Origin: UBA1858 sp045105615
GTDB taxonomy: Bacteria > Pseudomonadota > Gammaproteobacteria > UBA4575
DNA length: 64,000 nucleotides
Reading direction: 5' to 3'
NCBI GenBank assembly: GCA_045105615.1
Contig: JBGCDS010000007.1
Coordinates: 143,928 to 207,927, forward strand
Of the stretch, positions 1 to 8,666 are shown piece after piece; position 1 is the stretch's first letter; every line of letters begins with the position of its first letter. The position numbers and the translations under genes were made by a program. Under the pieces are notes generated by a model. It was given only the letters and a program-made list of their open reading frames with translations, had not been told where the DNA came from and searched no databases.

Positions 1-197
1 TCTCTTACTGCACAAAACATGGTGCTAAAGAAGTTATTACAGCAGTACTGTTGCTAAAGAAAAAATTGACTCCACAAGTCGGTCTTAAGCCTGATGTTTT
101 TGGCTTAGAAGTCACAGATCGATACGTCTATGGATATGGTATGGACTATAAAGGTTATCTACGTAACGTTCCTGCAATCTATGCAATCTCAGAATAA
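1..197 (+). CDS. hpt: Hypoxanthine-guanine phosphoribosyltransferase, C-terminal fragment
   Basis: Only the last 64 codons lie in the window, in the frame beginning at base 3 and ending in TAA at 195-197; the 5' part is cut off by the window edge. The tail reads KPDVFGLEVTDRYVYGYGMD and then ends NVPAIYAISE. The VGYGxDY-type segment is the conserved C-terminal signature of 6-oxopurine phosphoribosyltransferases, which convert hypoxanthine or guanine plus PRPP to IMP or GMP in the cytosol. The next gene starts 19 bases downstream and makes hypoxanthine, so the two form a plausible salvage pair. Identity rests on this tail and on context only. Confidence 0.75.
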   Translation, partial: SYCTKHGAKEVITAVLLLKKKLTPQVGLKPDVFGLEVTDRYVYGYGMDYKGYLRNVPAIYAISE

Positions 198-216
198 TCA
201 TTAGGTAATACCAAAT

Positions 217-957
217 ATGCAAGATATAGCAATTATTGGTGGTACAGGTCTGGCATCATTTCCGGGTTTAAAAATCATTCGCAAAGAAGTCGTGCGCACA
301 CCCTATGGCCCACCTTCTGGGCCGATAACGTTTGGTGATTATTGCGGCAAGCAAATTATATTCTTACCTCGCCACGGTTCGCATCATACTATTCCACCAC
401 ACATGGTGAACTATCGTGCAAATATTTGGGCATTGCATGATAATGATGTGAAACATATTGTCGCTGTGGCAGCAGTTGGTGGTATTCATAAAGAGATTGA
501 TCCTACAAAAATAATTATTCCTGATCAGATTATTGATTACACCTACGGTCGTCCTCATACTTATTTTGAGAAAGACTTGAGTCAGGTGAAACATATCGAC
601 TTTTCTAATCCCTATGACCAAGCGTTACGAGAGAAATTAATTAAAGCAGCTGAGCTAGCTGACATTAATGTGTTTAAAGGTGGTGTATATGGAGCAACTC
701 AAGGTCCACGTTTAGAGACTAGTGCAGAAGTTAATAAATTAGAGCGTGATGGTTGTGACATTGTCGGCATGACAGGTATGCCTGAAGCTGCGTTAGCGAG
801 AGAGCTTGAAATGGGTTATGCGCATTGCGCGATGTCTGTAAATTGGGCGGCAGGACGTAGTGATGAATTGATTACTCTAGACTCAATTAGAGAGTGCACA
901 GAATTAGGAATGGAAAAAGTACGTGCTCTGTTAGCTAAGCTGGTAGAAATAGTCTGA
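217..957 (+). CDS. S-methyl-5'-thioinosine phosphorylase (MTIP), MTAP/PNP family
   Basis: This 246-residue protein belongs to the trimeric purine nucleoside phosphorylase/MTAP family. It has an N-terminal phosphate loop (IGGTGLASFPG, about residues 7-17), PRHGSHHTIPPHMVNYRAN (about 51-69), QGPRLET (about 162-168) and GMTGMPEAALAREL (about 183-196). The MTGMPEA and SVNWAAG segments resemble the Pseudomonas methylthioinosine enzymes rather than true MTAPs, which read MTTVPE there. The inferred reaction is phosphorolysis of methylthioinosine, a polyamine by-product after deamination, to hypoxanthine and methylthioribose-1-phosphate. The hpt tail directly upstream would recycle the hypoxanthine. 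The substrate assignment is from family knowledge; guanosine or adenosine derivatives cannot be excluded. Confidence 0.85.
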   Translation: MQDIAIIGGTGLASFPGLKIIRKEVVRTPYGPPSGPITFGDYCGKQIIFLPRHGSHHTIPPHMVNYRANIWALHDNDVKHIVAVAAVGGIHKEIDPTKIIIPDQIIDYTYGRPHTYFEKDLSQVKHIDFSNPYDQALREKLIKAAELADINVFKGGVYGATQGPRLETSAEVNKLERDGCDIVGMTGMPEAALARELEMGYAHCAMSVNWAAGRSDELITLDSIRECTELGMEKVRALLAKLVEIV

Positions 958-971
958 CTAAAAATAGCTTG

Positions 972-1661
972 TTAATTTTCTTCTTCAATGGGAGTTGCTT
1001 CAATTAAGATGCCTACTAAAGGGTGGTCAATGTAATGCAGTTCACGGCTACGCATACGTCGGTGCGATTGAATTGAATGATCTACTAATGCTTGTCCACG
1101 ATTAAGCGCGTCACCAATGCCTGTTGGTATTGTTCTTGGTAAGCGATACACAAGATCAGTGTATAAATGTATATATCGTGTGATAACAATATTGATAGTG
1201 CCGTCTAACTCCAATACTTTAGAGCTGCGTGAGCGATTACTTACAGTATCGCTGAATTCGACTTGGCGATATGCATGTTCTGGATATTGTCCTGTAAAAT
1301 CTCGTCCTGCTTTAATTGTAATTGCTTGTGAATATTTCTTCTCTACAACCGGTTGGCGCCAAGCTATATGCTTGAGGATGCGGTAATTACTAGAGCGCTT
1401 AAGTTTTTCGGCAACGTTGTTGAGAATATAGTCTTCTTCGGGAATGGCTTGCCATTGCGAATTATTGTTCGCTGAATCCAGGTCAAGTCCATCGTTGGGG
1501 GCAGGAATTATATGGTTTAAATTAAATTGCTCAGCCTGTTGAAGTCCGTCTTTATTCGCGAATAGTATTATTTCAATAGCATAATCTTTTGCTGACACCA
1601 CGGATGCAAACAAGCTGATACCAGTTAGCGTGATACAGAATAAGAGTGATTTTAGGTTCAT
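972..1661 (-). CDS. csiV: CsiV-family periplasmic protein (DUF2803)
   Basis: This 229-residue protein has a cleavable signal peptide (hydrophobic residues about 5-24, ending VVSAKD). The mature part starts with YAIEIILFANKDG and ends with a YIHLYTDLVYRLP segment and an RELHYIDHPLVGILIEATP segment, both typical of the CsiV/DUF2803 family. In Vibrio, CsiV is a periplasmic peptidoglycan-associated factor that activates LpoA/PBP1A. That role is carried over from the family and is not shown here. Its start codon overlaps the mfd stop by four bases (ATGA at 1658-1661 on the minus strand), indicating translational coupling to mfd. This mfd neighbour is common in Pseudomonas-like genomes. It is convergent with the MTIP gene. 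Confidence 0.75.
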   Translation of the reverse strand: MNLKSLLFCITLTGISLFASVVSAKDYAIEIILFANKDGLQQAEQFNLNHIIPAPNDGLDLDSANNNSQWQAIPEEDYILNNVAEKLKRSSNYRILKHIAWRQPVVEKKYSQAITIKAGRDFTGQYPEHAYRQVEFSDTVSNRSRSSKVLELDGTINIVITRYIHLYTDLVYRLPRTIPTGIGDALNRGQALVDHSIQSHRRMRSRELHYIDHPLVGILIEATPIEEEN

Positions 1662-4600
1662 GCTGCTTCCTTGAGTACTATTGTATTAATTATATTGCGT
1701 ATATATTCAATTCTGTTTTCAATTGTCGTTAAGTTAACAGTGAACAGTAATTTCTCACTCCCCGACATTTTGAATACTGAAGATTGGCGCTGTAGTAAAA
1801 GTAATAGCTGATCAATATCAATCTTAGGGTTTTTATCAAATAATATTCGCCCGCCATCTTCATGAGCTTCAATCTTGTTAATACCCAGACTGCCTGCAAA
1901 CAACTTTAGTTCCGTAGTTAGAAAAAGGTTTTTAGCTTGATCGGGAAGTAATCCAAAACGATCAATAAACTCAGTCTGTAATTCTCTTAATTCCGTTTCA
2001 TCCGGTGCGCTTGCAATACGCTTGTATAAAACTAATCGCATATGTACATCTGGAACATAATCTTCTGGTAACAGCGCAGGTTCTCCTAAATCAACTTCTA
2101 AGCCATGATCTAATGGCCTATCTAGTTGAGGAAGATCTCCAGACTTTAACGCACGCACTGCGCGTGAGAGTAACTCATTATACATAGTGTAGCCAATTTC
2201 ATGGATCTGTCCGCTTTGACCTTCACCTAGCAGTTCACCAGCTCCGCGAATCTCTAAGTCATGTGTTGCTAATGTGAAGCCAACACCCAATTCTTCCAAT
2301 GACTCGATAGCATCTAAGCGTTTGACGGCATCGGCTGACATGGCTTTTCTATGTGGCGTGATCATGTAAGCATAGGCACGATGATGTGAGCGACCTACGC
2401 GTCCGCGTAATTGATGGAGCTGAGATAAGCCAAGTTTGTCTGCACGATTAATAATAATAGTGTTAGCTGTAGGAACATCCAGTCCGCTCTCGATAATTGT
2501 GGTGGCGACTAAAATGCTAAATCGAGTGTGGTAGAAATCTAACATTACCTGCTCAAGTTCACGTTCTGACATTTGACCATGGGCGAATCGAATCGATGCG
2601 TTAGGCAACAATTCTTGTAATTCTCTAGTGACCTTTTCTATAGTCTTTACTTCGTTATGCAGGAAGTAAATTTGTCCGCCACGTTTGATCTCGCGCGTAC
2701 AGGCTTCTTTAATGTTGGCATCATTCCATTCTGAGACAAATGTTTTAATCGCATGGCGATGAGTCGGGGGTGTTGCGATAATTGATAAATCTCTTAAACC
2801 ACTCAAAGACATATTTAATGTGCGTGGAATCGGGGTAGCAGTTAACGTTAAAATATCTGCTTCAGCACGCAAGGCTTTTAGTTTTTCTTTATGACGTACA
2901 CCAAAGCGCTGTTCTTCATCAATAATGATTAAGCCAAGGTTCTTATATTTAATATCAGCGCTGAATAATTTGTGTGTGCCGATAACAATATCTAATTTTC
3001 CTTCTTCTAAAGAAGTAATCGTCTCTTTCTGTTTTTTTGCAGAGCTGAATCTAGATAATGACTCTATTTGTATAGGCCACTCGGCAAATCTATCCTGAAA
3101 AGTTTGATAATGTTGCTGAGCTAATAGGGTGGTGGGAACTAGAACAGCAACTTGCTTACCATTGTTAACCGCAATAAATGCAGCACGCATAGCAACTTCT
3201 GTTTTACCAAAACCAACATCACCACAAACGACCCTGTCCATAGGTTTTGTTGAATCCATATCGGCTAATACGCTTTCGATTGCTGTTTGTTGATCAGGTG
3301 TTTCTTCAAATGGAAAGCTAGAGGAGAAAGTGACGTAATCATGCATGCTGATATCGTAATGAATACCCTGCTTGGCTTCTCTGCGGGCATAAACATCTAA
3401 CAGTTCAGCGGCAACATCACGTGCTTTCTCGGCCGCTTTTTGTTTTACTTTAGACCAAAGGTCTGAACCTAGCTTATGCCAGGGTGCACTCTCATTGTTC
3501 GCGCCTGTATAGCGGCTAACTAAGTGTAAATTGGCGACGGGTACATAAAGTTTGTCACCTCCCATGTATTCTAGGGTTAAGAATTCAGTCTCTAAACCTT
3601 GGATATTTAATGACTGCAAGCCTTTATAGCGTCCAACACCATGGTCTTCATGCACCACGGGTGCATCTTCAGTCAGATCATTCAGGTTGCGTACGATGGC
3701 ATCAGCGTCACGCGTACGTTTTCGTTTATTTGTTTGTCTAGCACGATTACCAAATAACTGGCGTTCAGCAATAATAGTGACGCCATGTTCAGGTAAATCT
3801 ACAGAGTCATCAATGGGAGCAACTAGTAGATTGATGACTTCATTGCTTTCAGTGAAGGTCTGCCAATTTTCCTGTGTAGTTGGCTTGATGTCTAAGCTAC
3901 GTAAAGTTTCATTAATATACTCGCGTCGGCCTAGTGATTCTGCAGCAAAGACAATGGTTCTATCTTTTGATTGGATGAATTGGCGCAATTGCATTGCAGG
4001 GTCTTCGAGTCGTGAGTCTATATTGATCGCAGGTAACGTTGAGCTTGGGTAATTAGTAAAAATATCGTCTTGAGTATTTTGATATTTATTACTGTTTAAT
4101 TGCACACGTAAAAACTGTTCAATTTTTTCTTTGGTTTCATCTGCAGATAGATATATTTCTTTAGGTGTTAGAATTGGGCGCTCTATATCGTGACGGCGTT
4201 GCTCATAACGGCTATATAATTCTGATTCAAACTCTTCGGTGACATCTAATGCATTTTCATGCAACACAAATAAAGTGTTTTCAGGTAAATAGTCAAATAG
4301 TGTAGACGTTTTGTCAAAAAACAACGGTAGGTAATATTCAATGCCGGGTGGGAAATTACCATTACTGACTTCTTTGTAGATAATGCTTTTGTTCGGGTCA
4401 CCTTCAATCTTTTCACGGTAGCGACGACGGAATTCTTTGATAGCTTGTTGGTCGCTTGGGAATTCGTGAGCAGGTAGTAGGCTGATTTCAGTTAGCTTGA
4501 TTAATGATGTTTGTTTTTCTGGGTCAAAAGTACGAATTGTTTCAACTTCATTATCAAAAAATTCTAAACGATAGGGGTGGTTTGATCCCATGGGAAAGAA

Positions 4601-5113
4601 ATCAACGATCGAACCACGAATAGTAAATTCTCCACGCGTAACTACCTGCGATACATGGTGATATCCTGCTGATGCTAAGGATCTACGTAAATCATCTAGT
4701 TCAAGGATGTCACCAATTTTAATGTGCAAAGATATTTCACTGATAAAGTTCTTTGGCGCAACTCTTTGCATACAGGTGCTGATAGGTAATACCAATACGC
4801 CATGAGTAAGCTGAGGTAGTCTATGTAGCGTTGTAATTCTGTCTGAAACAATATCCTCATGGGGTGAGAAAATATCATAGGGTAGGGTTTCCCATTCGGG
4901 GAAGCTTAAGAAGTCAGTATTATTTTGATTGAAGAATTTGGTTTCGTTGTAGGTAACAGTGCTAGATAGTGAATCTGCGGTGAGCACTACCACTAAACCG
5001 TCATGTTGTTGCACGGCGTCATTAATAATTAATCCGCGTGCACAACCGTAGAGTTGCCCCCAATGTTTGATTGGTTGCTTGTCGTTGGGTAGGGATGCTT
5101 TGAGGTAATTCAC
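1658..5113 (-). CDS. mfd: Transcription-repair coupling factor Mfd
   Basis: The protein is 1151 residues, close to the 1148 of E. coli Mfd. Mfd is a cytosolic DNA translocase that removes stalled RNA polymerase and recruits UvrA. In order it has a UvrB-like N-terminal module, a CarD-like RNA-polymerase-interacting domain (HEDHGVGRYKGL, about residue 485 on), then a RecG-type helicase with Walker A GDVGFGKTEVAMRAAF near residue 630, a DEEQ box near 730 (IIDEEQRFGV) and TATPIPRTLNMSLSGLRDL. The C-terminal part carries the ATHDLEIRGAGELLGEGQSG segment and the TRCF domain. The start gives MNYLKASLPNDKQP. A bidirectional-looking hairpin at 5146-5174 separates it from fccB upstream. No key motif is missing. 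Confidence 0.97.
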   Translation of the reverse strand: MNYLKASLPNDKQPIKHWGQLYGCARGLIINDAVQQHDGLVVVLTADSLSSTVTYNETKFFNQNNTDFLSFPEWETLPYDIFSPHEDIVSDRITTLHRLPQLTHGVLVLPISTCMQRVAPKNFISEISLHIKIGDILELDDLRRSLASAGYHHVSQVVTRGEFTIRGSIVDFFPMGSNHPYRLEFFDNEVETIRTFDPEKQTSLIKLTEISLLPAHEFPSDQQAIKEFRRRYREKIEGDPNKSIIYKEVSNGNFPPGIEYYLPLFFDKTSTLFDYLPENTLFVLHENALDVTEEFESELYSRYEQRRHDIERPILTPKEIYLSADETKEKIEQFLRVQLNSNKYQNTQDDIFTNYPSSTLPAINIDSRLEDPAMQLRQFIQSKDRTIVFAAESLGRREYINETLRSLDIKPTTQENWQTFTESNEVINLLVAPIDDSVDLPEHGVTIIAERQLFGNRARQTNKRKRTRDADAIVRNLNDLTEDAPVVHEDHGVGRYKGLQSLNIQGLETEFLTLEYMGGDKLYVPVANLHLVSRYTGANNESAPWHKLGSDLWSKVKQKAAEKARDVAAELLDVYARREAKQGIHYDISMHDYVTFSSSFPFEETPDQQTAIESVLADMDSTKPMDRVVCGDVGFGKTEVAMRAAFIAVNNGKQVAVLVPTTLLAQQHYQTFQDRFAEWPIQIESLSRFSSAKKQKETITSLEEGKLDIVIGTHKLFSADIKYKNLGLIIIDEEQRFGVRHKEKLKALRAEADILTLTATPIPRTLNMSLSGLRDLSIIATPPTHRHAIKTFVSEWNDANIKEACTREIKRGGQIYFLHNEVKTIEKVTRELQELLPNASIRFAHGQMSERELEQVMLDFYHTRFSILVATTIIESGLDVPTANTIIINRADKLGLSQLHQLRGRVGRSHHRAYAYMITPHRKAMSADAVKRLDAIESLEELGVGFTLATHDLEIRGAGELLGEGQSGQIHEIGYTMYNELLSRAVRALKSGDLPQLDRPLDHGLEVDLGEPALLPEDYVPDVHMRLVLYKRIASAPDETELRELQTEFIDRFGLLPDQAKNLFLTTELKLFAGSLGINKIEAHEDGGRILFDKNPKIDIDQLLLLLQRQSSVFKMSGSEKLLFTVNLTTIENRIEYIRNIINTIVLKEAA

Positions 5114-5145
5114 TAAATAATTCTAGCTAAATATATCGGGCAAAT

Positions 5146-5174
5146 AAAAAGCGGAGCTATTTGCTCCGCTTTTT
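5146..5174 (-). terminator. Rho-independent terminator after fccB
   Basis: A perfect 12-bp stem (AAAAAGCGGAGC / GCTCCGCTTTTT) encloses a 5-base loop. The A and T tracts on either side make it usable in both directions. It lies just past the fccB stop, reading leftwards, and before the mfd start, so its likely job is to end the napC/fcc transcript. Confidence 0.85.
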
Positions 5175-5195
5175 AGATAATGCTTGAAGAACTTC

Positions 5196-6479
5196 TTAGC
5201 CAAACATGTCGTCGACAATATTGTCGTACCAGCTATATGCGTATTGTACTTCACGTTGTAGTGCATCGGCATTAGCATCGCTTGGTGTGAGGCCACCTGC
5301 TACTTTAGCAATCTTAGAACGGTCTTCAGCAAGTCTGTATACAGCCGCAACTGAAATACCATAATCAGGTGCAACTAAGCTGTAACAGGTGTTGACGTAA
5401 GATGGGTCAGCCATGTCATGATCATTTAATGAAGCAACAATAGCCGCGGCACATACTTTCGCTTGAGAGTTTGCAGCGTAACCAGACTTAGGCATGCCTG
5501 TGGCAATGGCTGCGTCTCCAATCACGTGAACGCCTGCATGGATTGTAGATTCAAAAGTACCTAGGTCAACTGGGCACCAACCTGAATCATTGGTAAGTCC
5601 TGCAGTGATGGCAATTGTGCCAGCAGATTGAGGTGGAATTAAGTTAACTACATCCGCTTCGTAATCATCAAAGTCAGTAGACACTGTCATGTTGCTAGGA
5701 TCTACTGAAGTCACGCCGCCGCCAGTATCTGCTGCCGGAACCCAATCAATCATGCCGTCGTAACGCGCTTTCCAACCTTGAGTGAATAGACCTTGTTTTG
5801 AAAATTTGTCTTTTGCATCTAACACTAAAATTTTAGATTTAGGTTTGTTGTGCTTTAAGTAATGCGCAATCTGACATACACGCTCGTATGGTCCAGGAGG
5901 GCAGCGGAATGGGTTAGCTGGTGGTGCAATGATAACTAGTCCGCCATCTTTCATAGATTCAATTTGAGATCGGAGCAAAGAGGTCTGACTGCCAGCTTTC
6001 CACGCATGAGGCATGATTTCAGAAGCAGCTTCATCGTAACCTTCAACAGCGTTCCACTTAAATGAAATACCTGGTGATACGACTAAACGATCATAAGCAA
6101 ATGAGTCGCCGCTTTCGGTTTTAACCATCTTGCCATCAATGTCTACGTTAGTTGCTCTGCTATGAATAACTTTAATGCCATGTTTCTTTAAACCTTCATA
6201 GGTATGGCGGATTGTTTCAATTTTACGATCACCACCAATCACTTCATTGCTCATAAAGCAGGTGTGGTAATCCTTATTGGTTTCAATCAAGGTGACTTCA
6301 ATTGAGCTGTCTGCTTTACGAATGTACTTCGCAGCAATTGCACCTCCAGCACCACCGCCAATAACAACGACTTTCTTTGTTGCACCTAAGGCAATGTTTG
6401 GAACACCAAGACCAGCTGTTCCTGCAACAATGGAACCACCGCTTAATTTTATAAAATCTCTACGATTTAACTTTTTCAT
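5196..6479 (-). CDS. fccB: Flavocytochrome c sulfide dehydrogenase, flavoprotein subunit FccB/SoxF
   Basis: This 427-residue protein begins with a Tat signal (NRRDFIKL, then a hydrophobic stretch to ALGA). An FAD-binding fold follows (VVVIGGGAGGAIAAKYI, about residues 37-53). Cys74 in HTCFMSNEVIGG sits where FccB carries its covalent cysteinyl-FAD. CPPGPYERVC and the later SGWCPVDLGTF supply the redox disulfide pair. FccB oxidises sulfide to sulfur or polysulfide in the periplasm and passes electrons to its cytochrome partner. The heme subunit gene lies 20 bases upstream, and a GGAGAAG ribosome-binding site precedes the ATG. The C-terminal part (QYAYSWYDNIV) is typical of the family. Oxidation of another thiol or sulfide substrate is the main alternative. 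Confidence 0.9.
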   Translation of the reverse strand: MKKLNRRDFIKLSGGSIVAGTAGLGVPNIALGATKKVVVIGGGAGGAIAAKYIRKADSSIEVTLIETNKDYHTCFMSNEVIGGDRKIETIRHTYEGLKKHGIKVIHSRATNVDIDGKMVKTESGDSFAYDRLVVSPGISFKWNAVEGYDEAASEIMPHAWKAGSQTSLLRSQIESMKDGGLVIIAPPANPFRCPPGPYERVCQIAHYLKHNKPKSKILVLDAKDKFSKQGLFTQGWKARYDGMIDWVPAADTGGGVTSVDPSNMTVSTDFDDYEADVVNLIPPQSAGTIAITAGLTNDSGWCPVDLGTFESTIHAGVHVIGDAAIATGMPKSGYAANSQAKVCAAAIVASLNDHDMADPSYVNTCYSLVAPDYGISVAAVYRLAEDRSKIAKVAGGLTPSDANADALQREVQYAYSWYDNIVDDMFG

Positions 6480-6499
6480 GTTGGGCTTCTCCGTTCCAG

Positions 6500-7162
6500 T
6501 TAGTCAGTGATGCTTGAATAGTAGTCGGCAAGCTGTTCGATCGCTTCTGGACCATCAGTTTCTGCCATTTCTTCAAGCTTAGTTCTCATTTTTTTCGGCA
6601 TGGCGCGATCACCATTATTGAAGTCAGTCATAGAATAGAGGAAGAATGGTTTCCACTGACCTGCAAGCACGCCTGTATCATCATCAGCAAAACGGCCTTC
6701 ATTTTCATGACATTTTTCGCAGTATTTATCATGTAACTTCTTGCCTTTAGCTGCACTGGCTGAATCAAATGCTTGAGTAGGTCTAATGGGGCTTTCGCTG
6801 CTGAAGTAATTTGCAAGTTGTTTGATTTCTTGTTCTGTATAGCCCTTAGCAATACGTCCCATAATAGTGGAGTAGCGAGGGAAGACTTCTACGTCTTCAA
6901 AGTCGACATCAGACTCAATGGTGGACTCTAACTTGTCTTCATCGTCATCATATTTATAAGCCAACATAGCGCCCATTAAATAGTTTGGTGACATGCCAGC
7001 AAGATTTGGGATAGCCGGTCCTACGCTATTACCATCTTTTCCATGACATGCAACACATGTATCTGCAAGCATGTTAGTTGCTGCGTCCTGATCGGCCATT
7101 ACATAGTTGATCTGTAATAAACCAAACAGCAACAAAGCGGTTAGTCTTATTGTTAGTTGCAT
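6500..7162 (-). CDS. fccA: Diheme cytochrome c, FccA-like partner of FccB
   Basis: This 220-residue periplasmic protein has a signal peptide ending near VMADQD and two c-type heme motifs, CVACH (36-40) and CEKCH (148-152). Met-containing loops (PNYLMGAML, FPRYSTIMGRIAKG) can supply axial ligands. The two-domain c4-like layout matches the cytochrome subunit of flavocytochrome c, which accepts electrons from the FccB flavin. It is the upstream partner in a two-gene unit with fccB. Maturation would depend on the Ccm proteins encoded just across the divergent region at 8020-14993. A stand-alone cytochrome c4 is possible, but linkage to fccB favours FccA. Confidence 0.82.
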   Translation of the reverse strand: MQLTIRLTALLLFGLLQINYVMADQDAATNMLADTCVACHGKDGNSVGPAIPNLAGMSPNYLMGAMLAYKYDDDEDKLESTIESDVDFEDVEVFPRYSTIMGRIAKGYTEQEIKQLANYFSSESPIRPTQAFDSASAAKGKKLHDKYCEKCHENEGRFADDDTGVLAGQWKPFFLYSMTDFNNGDRAMPKKMRTKLEEMAETDGPEAIEQLADYYSSITD

Positions 7163-7322
7163 AGCTGACTCCTACGTTTTTGTGATAACTCTAAGTGCAT
7201 AATTATAGCGTGCACAAAATTATTTGTTCTAGAATGTGGTTAATATGATTAATTAGTATACTTTATGGGAATCTATTGATCATTTCTTGATGGGAAAAAT
7301 TTAATGAAGCACATTAATAAAG

Positions 7323-7871
7323 CTAGGCATCTGGCTCACTTGGTTCCCTATGAGCAACTCCTTTGTGACATTCAATACAGGTCTTGCCTTGTTTCTGTGC
7401 TCTCTTATGTTTTTTGCGAGACTGTTTTTCCTGTTCAGAAGTATCCATGGCATCAAACGCGTGGCATGAACGACATTCCCGTGAGTCAGTGGCTTCCATT
7501 TTTGTCCATACACGATTTGCCATTTCCCAACGATGTTGTTCAAATTTTTCCTCAGTGTCGATAGTCCCCATAATTTCACCCCATACATCTTTGGCCGCCA
7601 TCACTTTCGCGTAGAGTTTGGGGCCAAGAGAATGAGGCACATGACAATCAGGACATCCTGCACGTACGCCGGAAGCATTCTTATAGTGGTACGACTCCAT
7701 CCATTCTTGTTTTACCCATTGCATAGAATGACAAGAAGTACAGAACTCTTCCGTGTTAGTGGTTTCAATAACCGTTGATGAGCCAATGGTAAGACCCACT
7801 CCAATTAAAATTGCGAAGAAAAAACCTATCCAACGAAAAAGCTTCGTCGGCTTATTAGAATCATCTGACAT
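7323..7871 (-). CDS. NapC/NirT-family membrane-anchored tetraheme cytochrome c
   Basis: The protein is 182 residues with one N-terminal membrane anchor (about residues 12-34) and four CXXCH motifs: CTSCH (44-48), CPDCH (73-77), CRSCH (133-137) and CIECH (165-169). Size, spacing and the SYHYKNASGVRAGCPDCHVPH segment match NapC/NirT quinol dehydrogenases, which pass electrons from menaquinol or ubiquinol to periplasmic reductases. No nitrate, nitrite, TMAO or other terminal reductase is adjacent. The next genes downstream, 160 bases away, are fccA and fccB. It may therefore link the sulfide dehydrogenase with the quinone pool, or serve a reductase encoded elsewhere. It is divergent from the ccm operon. 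Confidence 0.85.
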   Translation of the reverse strand: MSDDSNKPTKLFRWIGFFFAILIGVGLTIGSSTVIETTNTEEFCTSCHSMQWVKQEWMESYHYKNASGVRAGCPDCHVPHSLGPKLYAKVMAAKDVWGEIMGTIDTEEKFEQHRWEMANRVWTKMEATDSRECRSCHAFDAMDTSEQEKQSRKKHKRAQKQGKTCIECHKGVAHREPSEPDA

Positions 7872-7967
7872 AGTGTGACCGAGGGTGTTAGTATCAAGTT
7901 AAGGTACTGCATTTTAGGAAATATTCTTTATCACCACAATGCAGCAATCTGTCTGTGTCCAAATAGT

Positions 7968-7981
7968 TTGATATATATCAT
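7968..7981. promoter_or_regulatory. FNR/Anr-like box between napC-like gene and ccmA
   Basis: TTGATATATATCAT matches the FNR-family consensus TTGAT-N4-ATCAA at nine of the ten defined positions. It lies in the 148-base divergent region between the tetraheme cytochrome gene and ccmA. I see no well-placed -10 hexamer at the usual 41.5-base offset on either strand, so this is a moderate sequence match only. Oxygen control of cytochrome maturation would be biologically sensible. Confidence 0.35.
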
Positions 7982-8019
7982 CAGTACATTACATTGATTA
8001 GATCTTAAAGTCGTCTCAA

Positions 8020-8652
8020 ATGTCTGTAATCCAGGAAAGTAATCAATTAGTCGCCAAAGGACTTACCTGTGAGCGTGGCAGCAGGATTTTGTTCGAGAAT
8101 CTCGAATTTTCTATCAACGCCGGTCAGGCTATGATCATTCAGGGTAGTAATGGCGCAGGAAAGACCAGTTTATTGCGCATAATTACTGGATTAGCTCCGC
8201 CTGCTGAGGGCGCTGTGTCGTGGAATCAGCGTAATATTGAGTCAGTTACAGAAGAATTTCAAAAACAACTCCTATACATAGGGCACTTGGCAGCGGTTAA
8301 GACAGAATTAACTGTCAGAGAGAATTTGCAGTTGCTAAAACGATTCTGGCCATCAGATGCTGAAGGTTCTATTGCTGATTTGGCAGAAAACGTAGGCTTG
8401 CGCCAAAGATTGAGTGTTTCTTGTTCAAGATTGTCAGCAGGTCAGTTAAGAAGGGTGTCGTTAGCAAGACTCTTTATATCCACTCAAAAATTATGGGTAT
8501 TAGATGAACCTCTTACTGCATTGGATGTTGATTTCATCACTGTAATTGAACAGTGCCTGCAAAGTCACCTAAAAGCTGGGGGTATGGCCATATTGACGAC
8601 CCACCGGGGGATAGATTTGGGTGAGCAAGCTTCATTTACACTAGATTTGTAA
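8020..8652 (+). CDS. ccmA: Cytochrome c maturation heme-exporter ATPase CcmA
   Basis: This 210-residue ABC ATPase has Walker A GSNGAGKTS (about 42-50), signature LSAGQLRRVSLARL (about 136-149) and Walker B LWVLDEPLTALD. With CcmB it forms the ATPase that releases holo-CcmE from the CcmC-heme complex at the inner membrane. It is the first gene of the nine-gene ccm operon. ccmB follows after 14 bases. The ATG has no strong Shine-Dalgarno sequence in front of it, and the region upstream contains an FNR-like box at 7968-7981. Confidence 0.95.
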   Translation: MSVIQESNQLVAKGLTCERGSRILFENLEFSINAGQAMIIQGSNGAGKTSLLRIITGLAPPAEGAVSWNQRNIESVTEEFQKQLLYIGHLAAVKTELTVRENLQLLKRFWPSDAEGSIADLAENVGLRQRLSVSCSRLSAGQLRRVSLARLFISTQKLWVLDEPLTALDVDFITVIEQCLQSHLKAGGMAILTTHRGIDLGEQASFTLDL

Positions 8653-8666
8653 GCAAAACAGACACT

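Noticed and set aside
364..621. Antisense open frame inside the MTIP gene, and similar ones inside mfd, ccm, comEC and the TPR genes
   Set aside because: These lie wholly within well-identified genes on the other strand, have unnatural compositions and no ribosome-binding sites or family motifs.
7291..7320. AT-rich TAATG/CATTA hairpin downstream of the NapC-like gene as a terminator
   Set aside because: A 5-bp AT stem is too weak to claim, although a short T-run follows on the minus strand.
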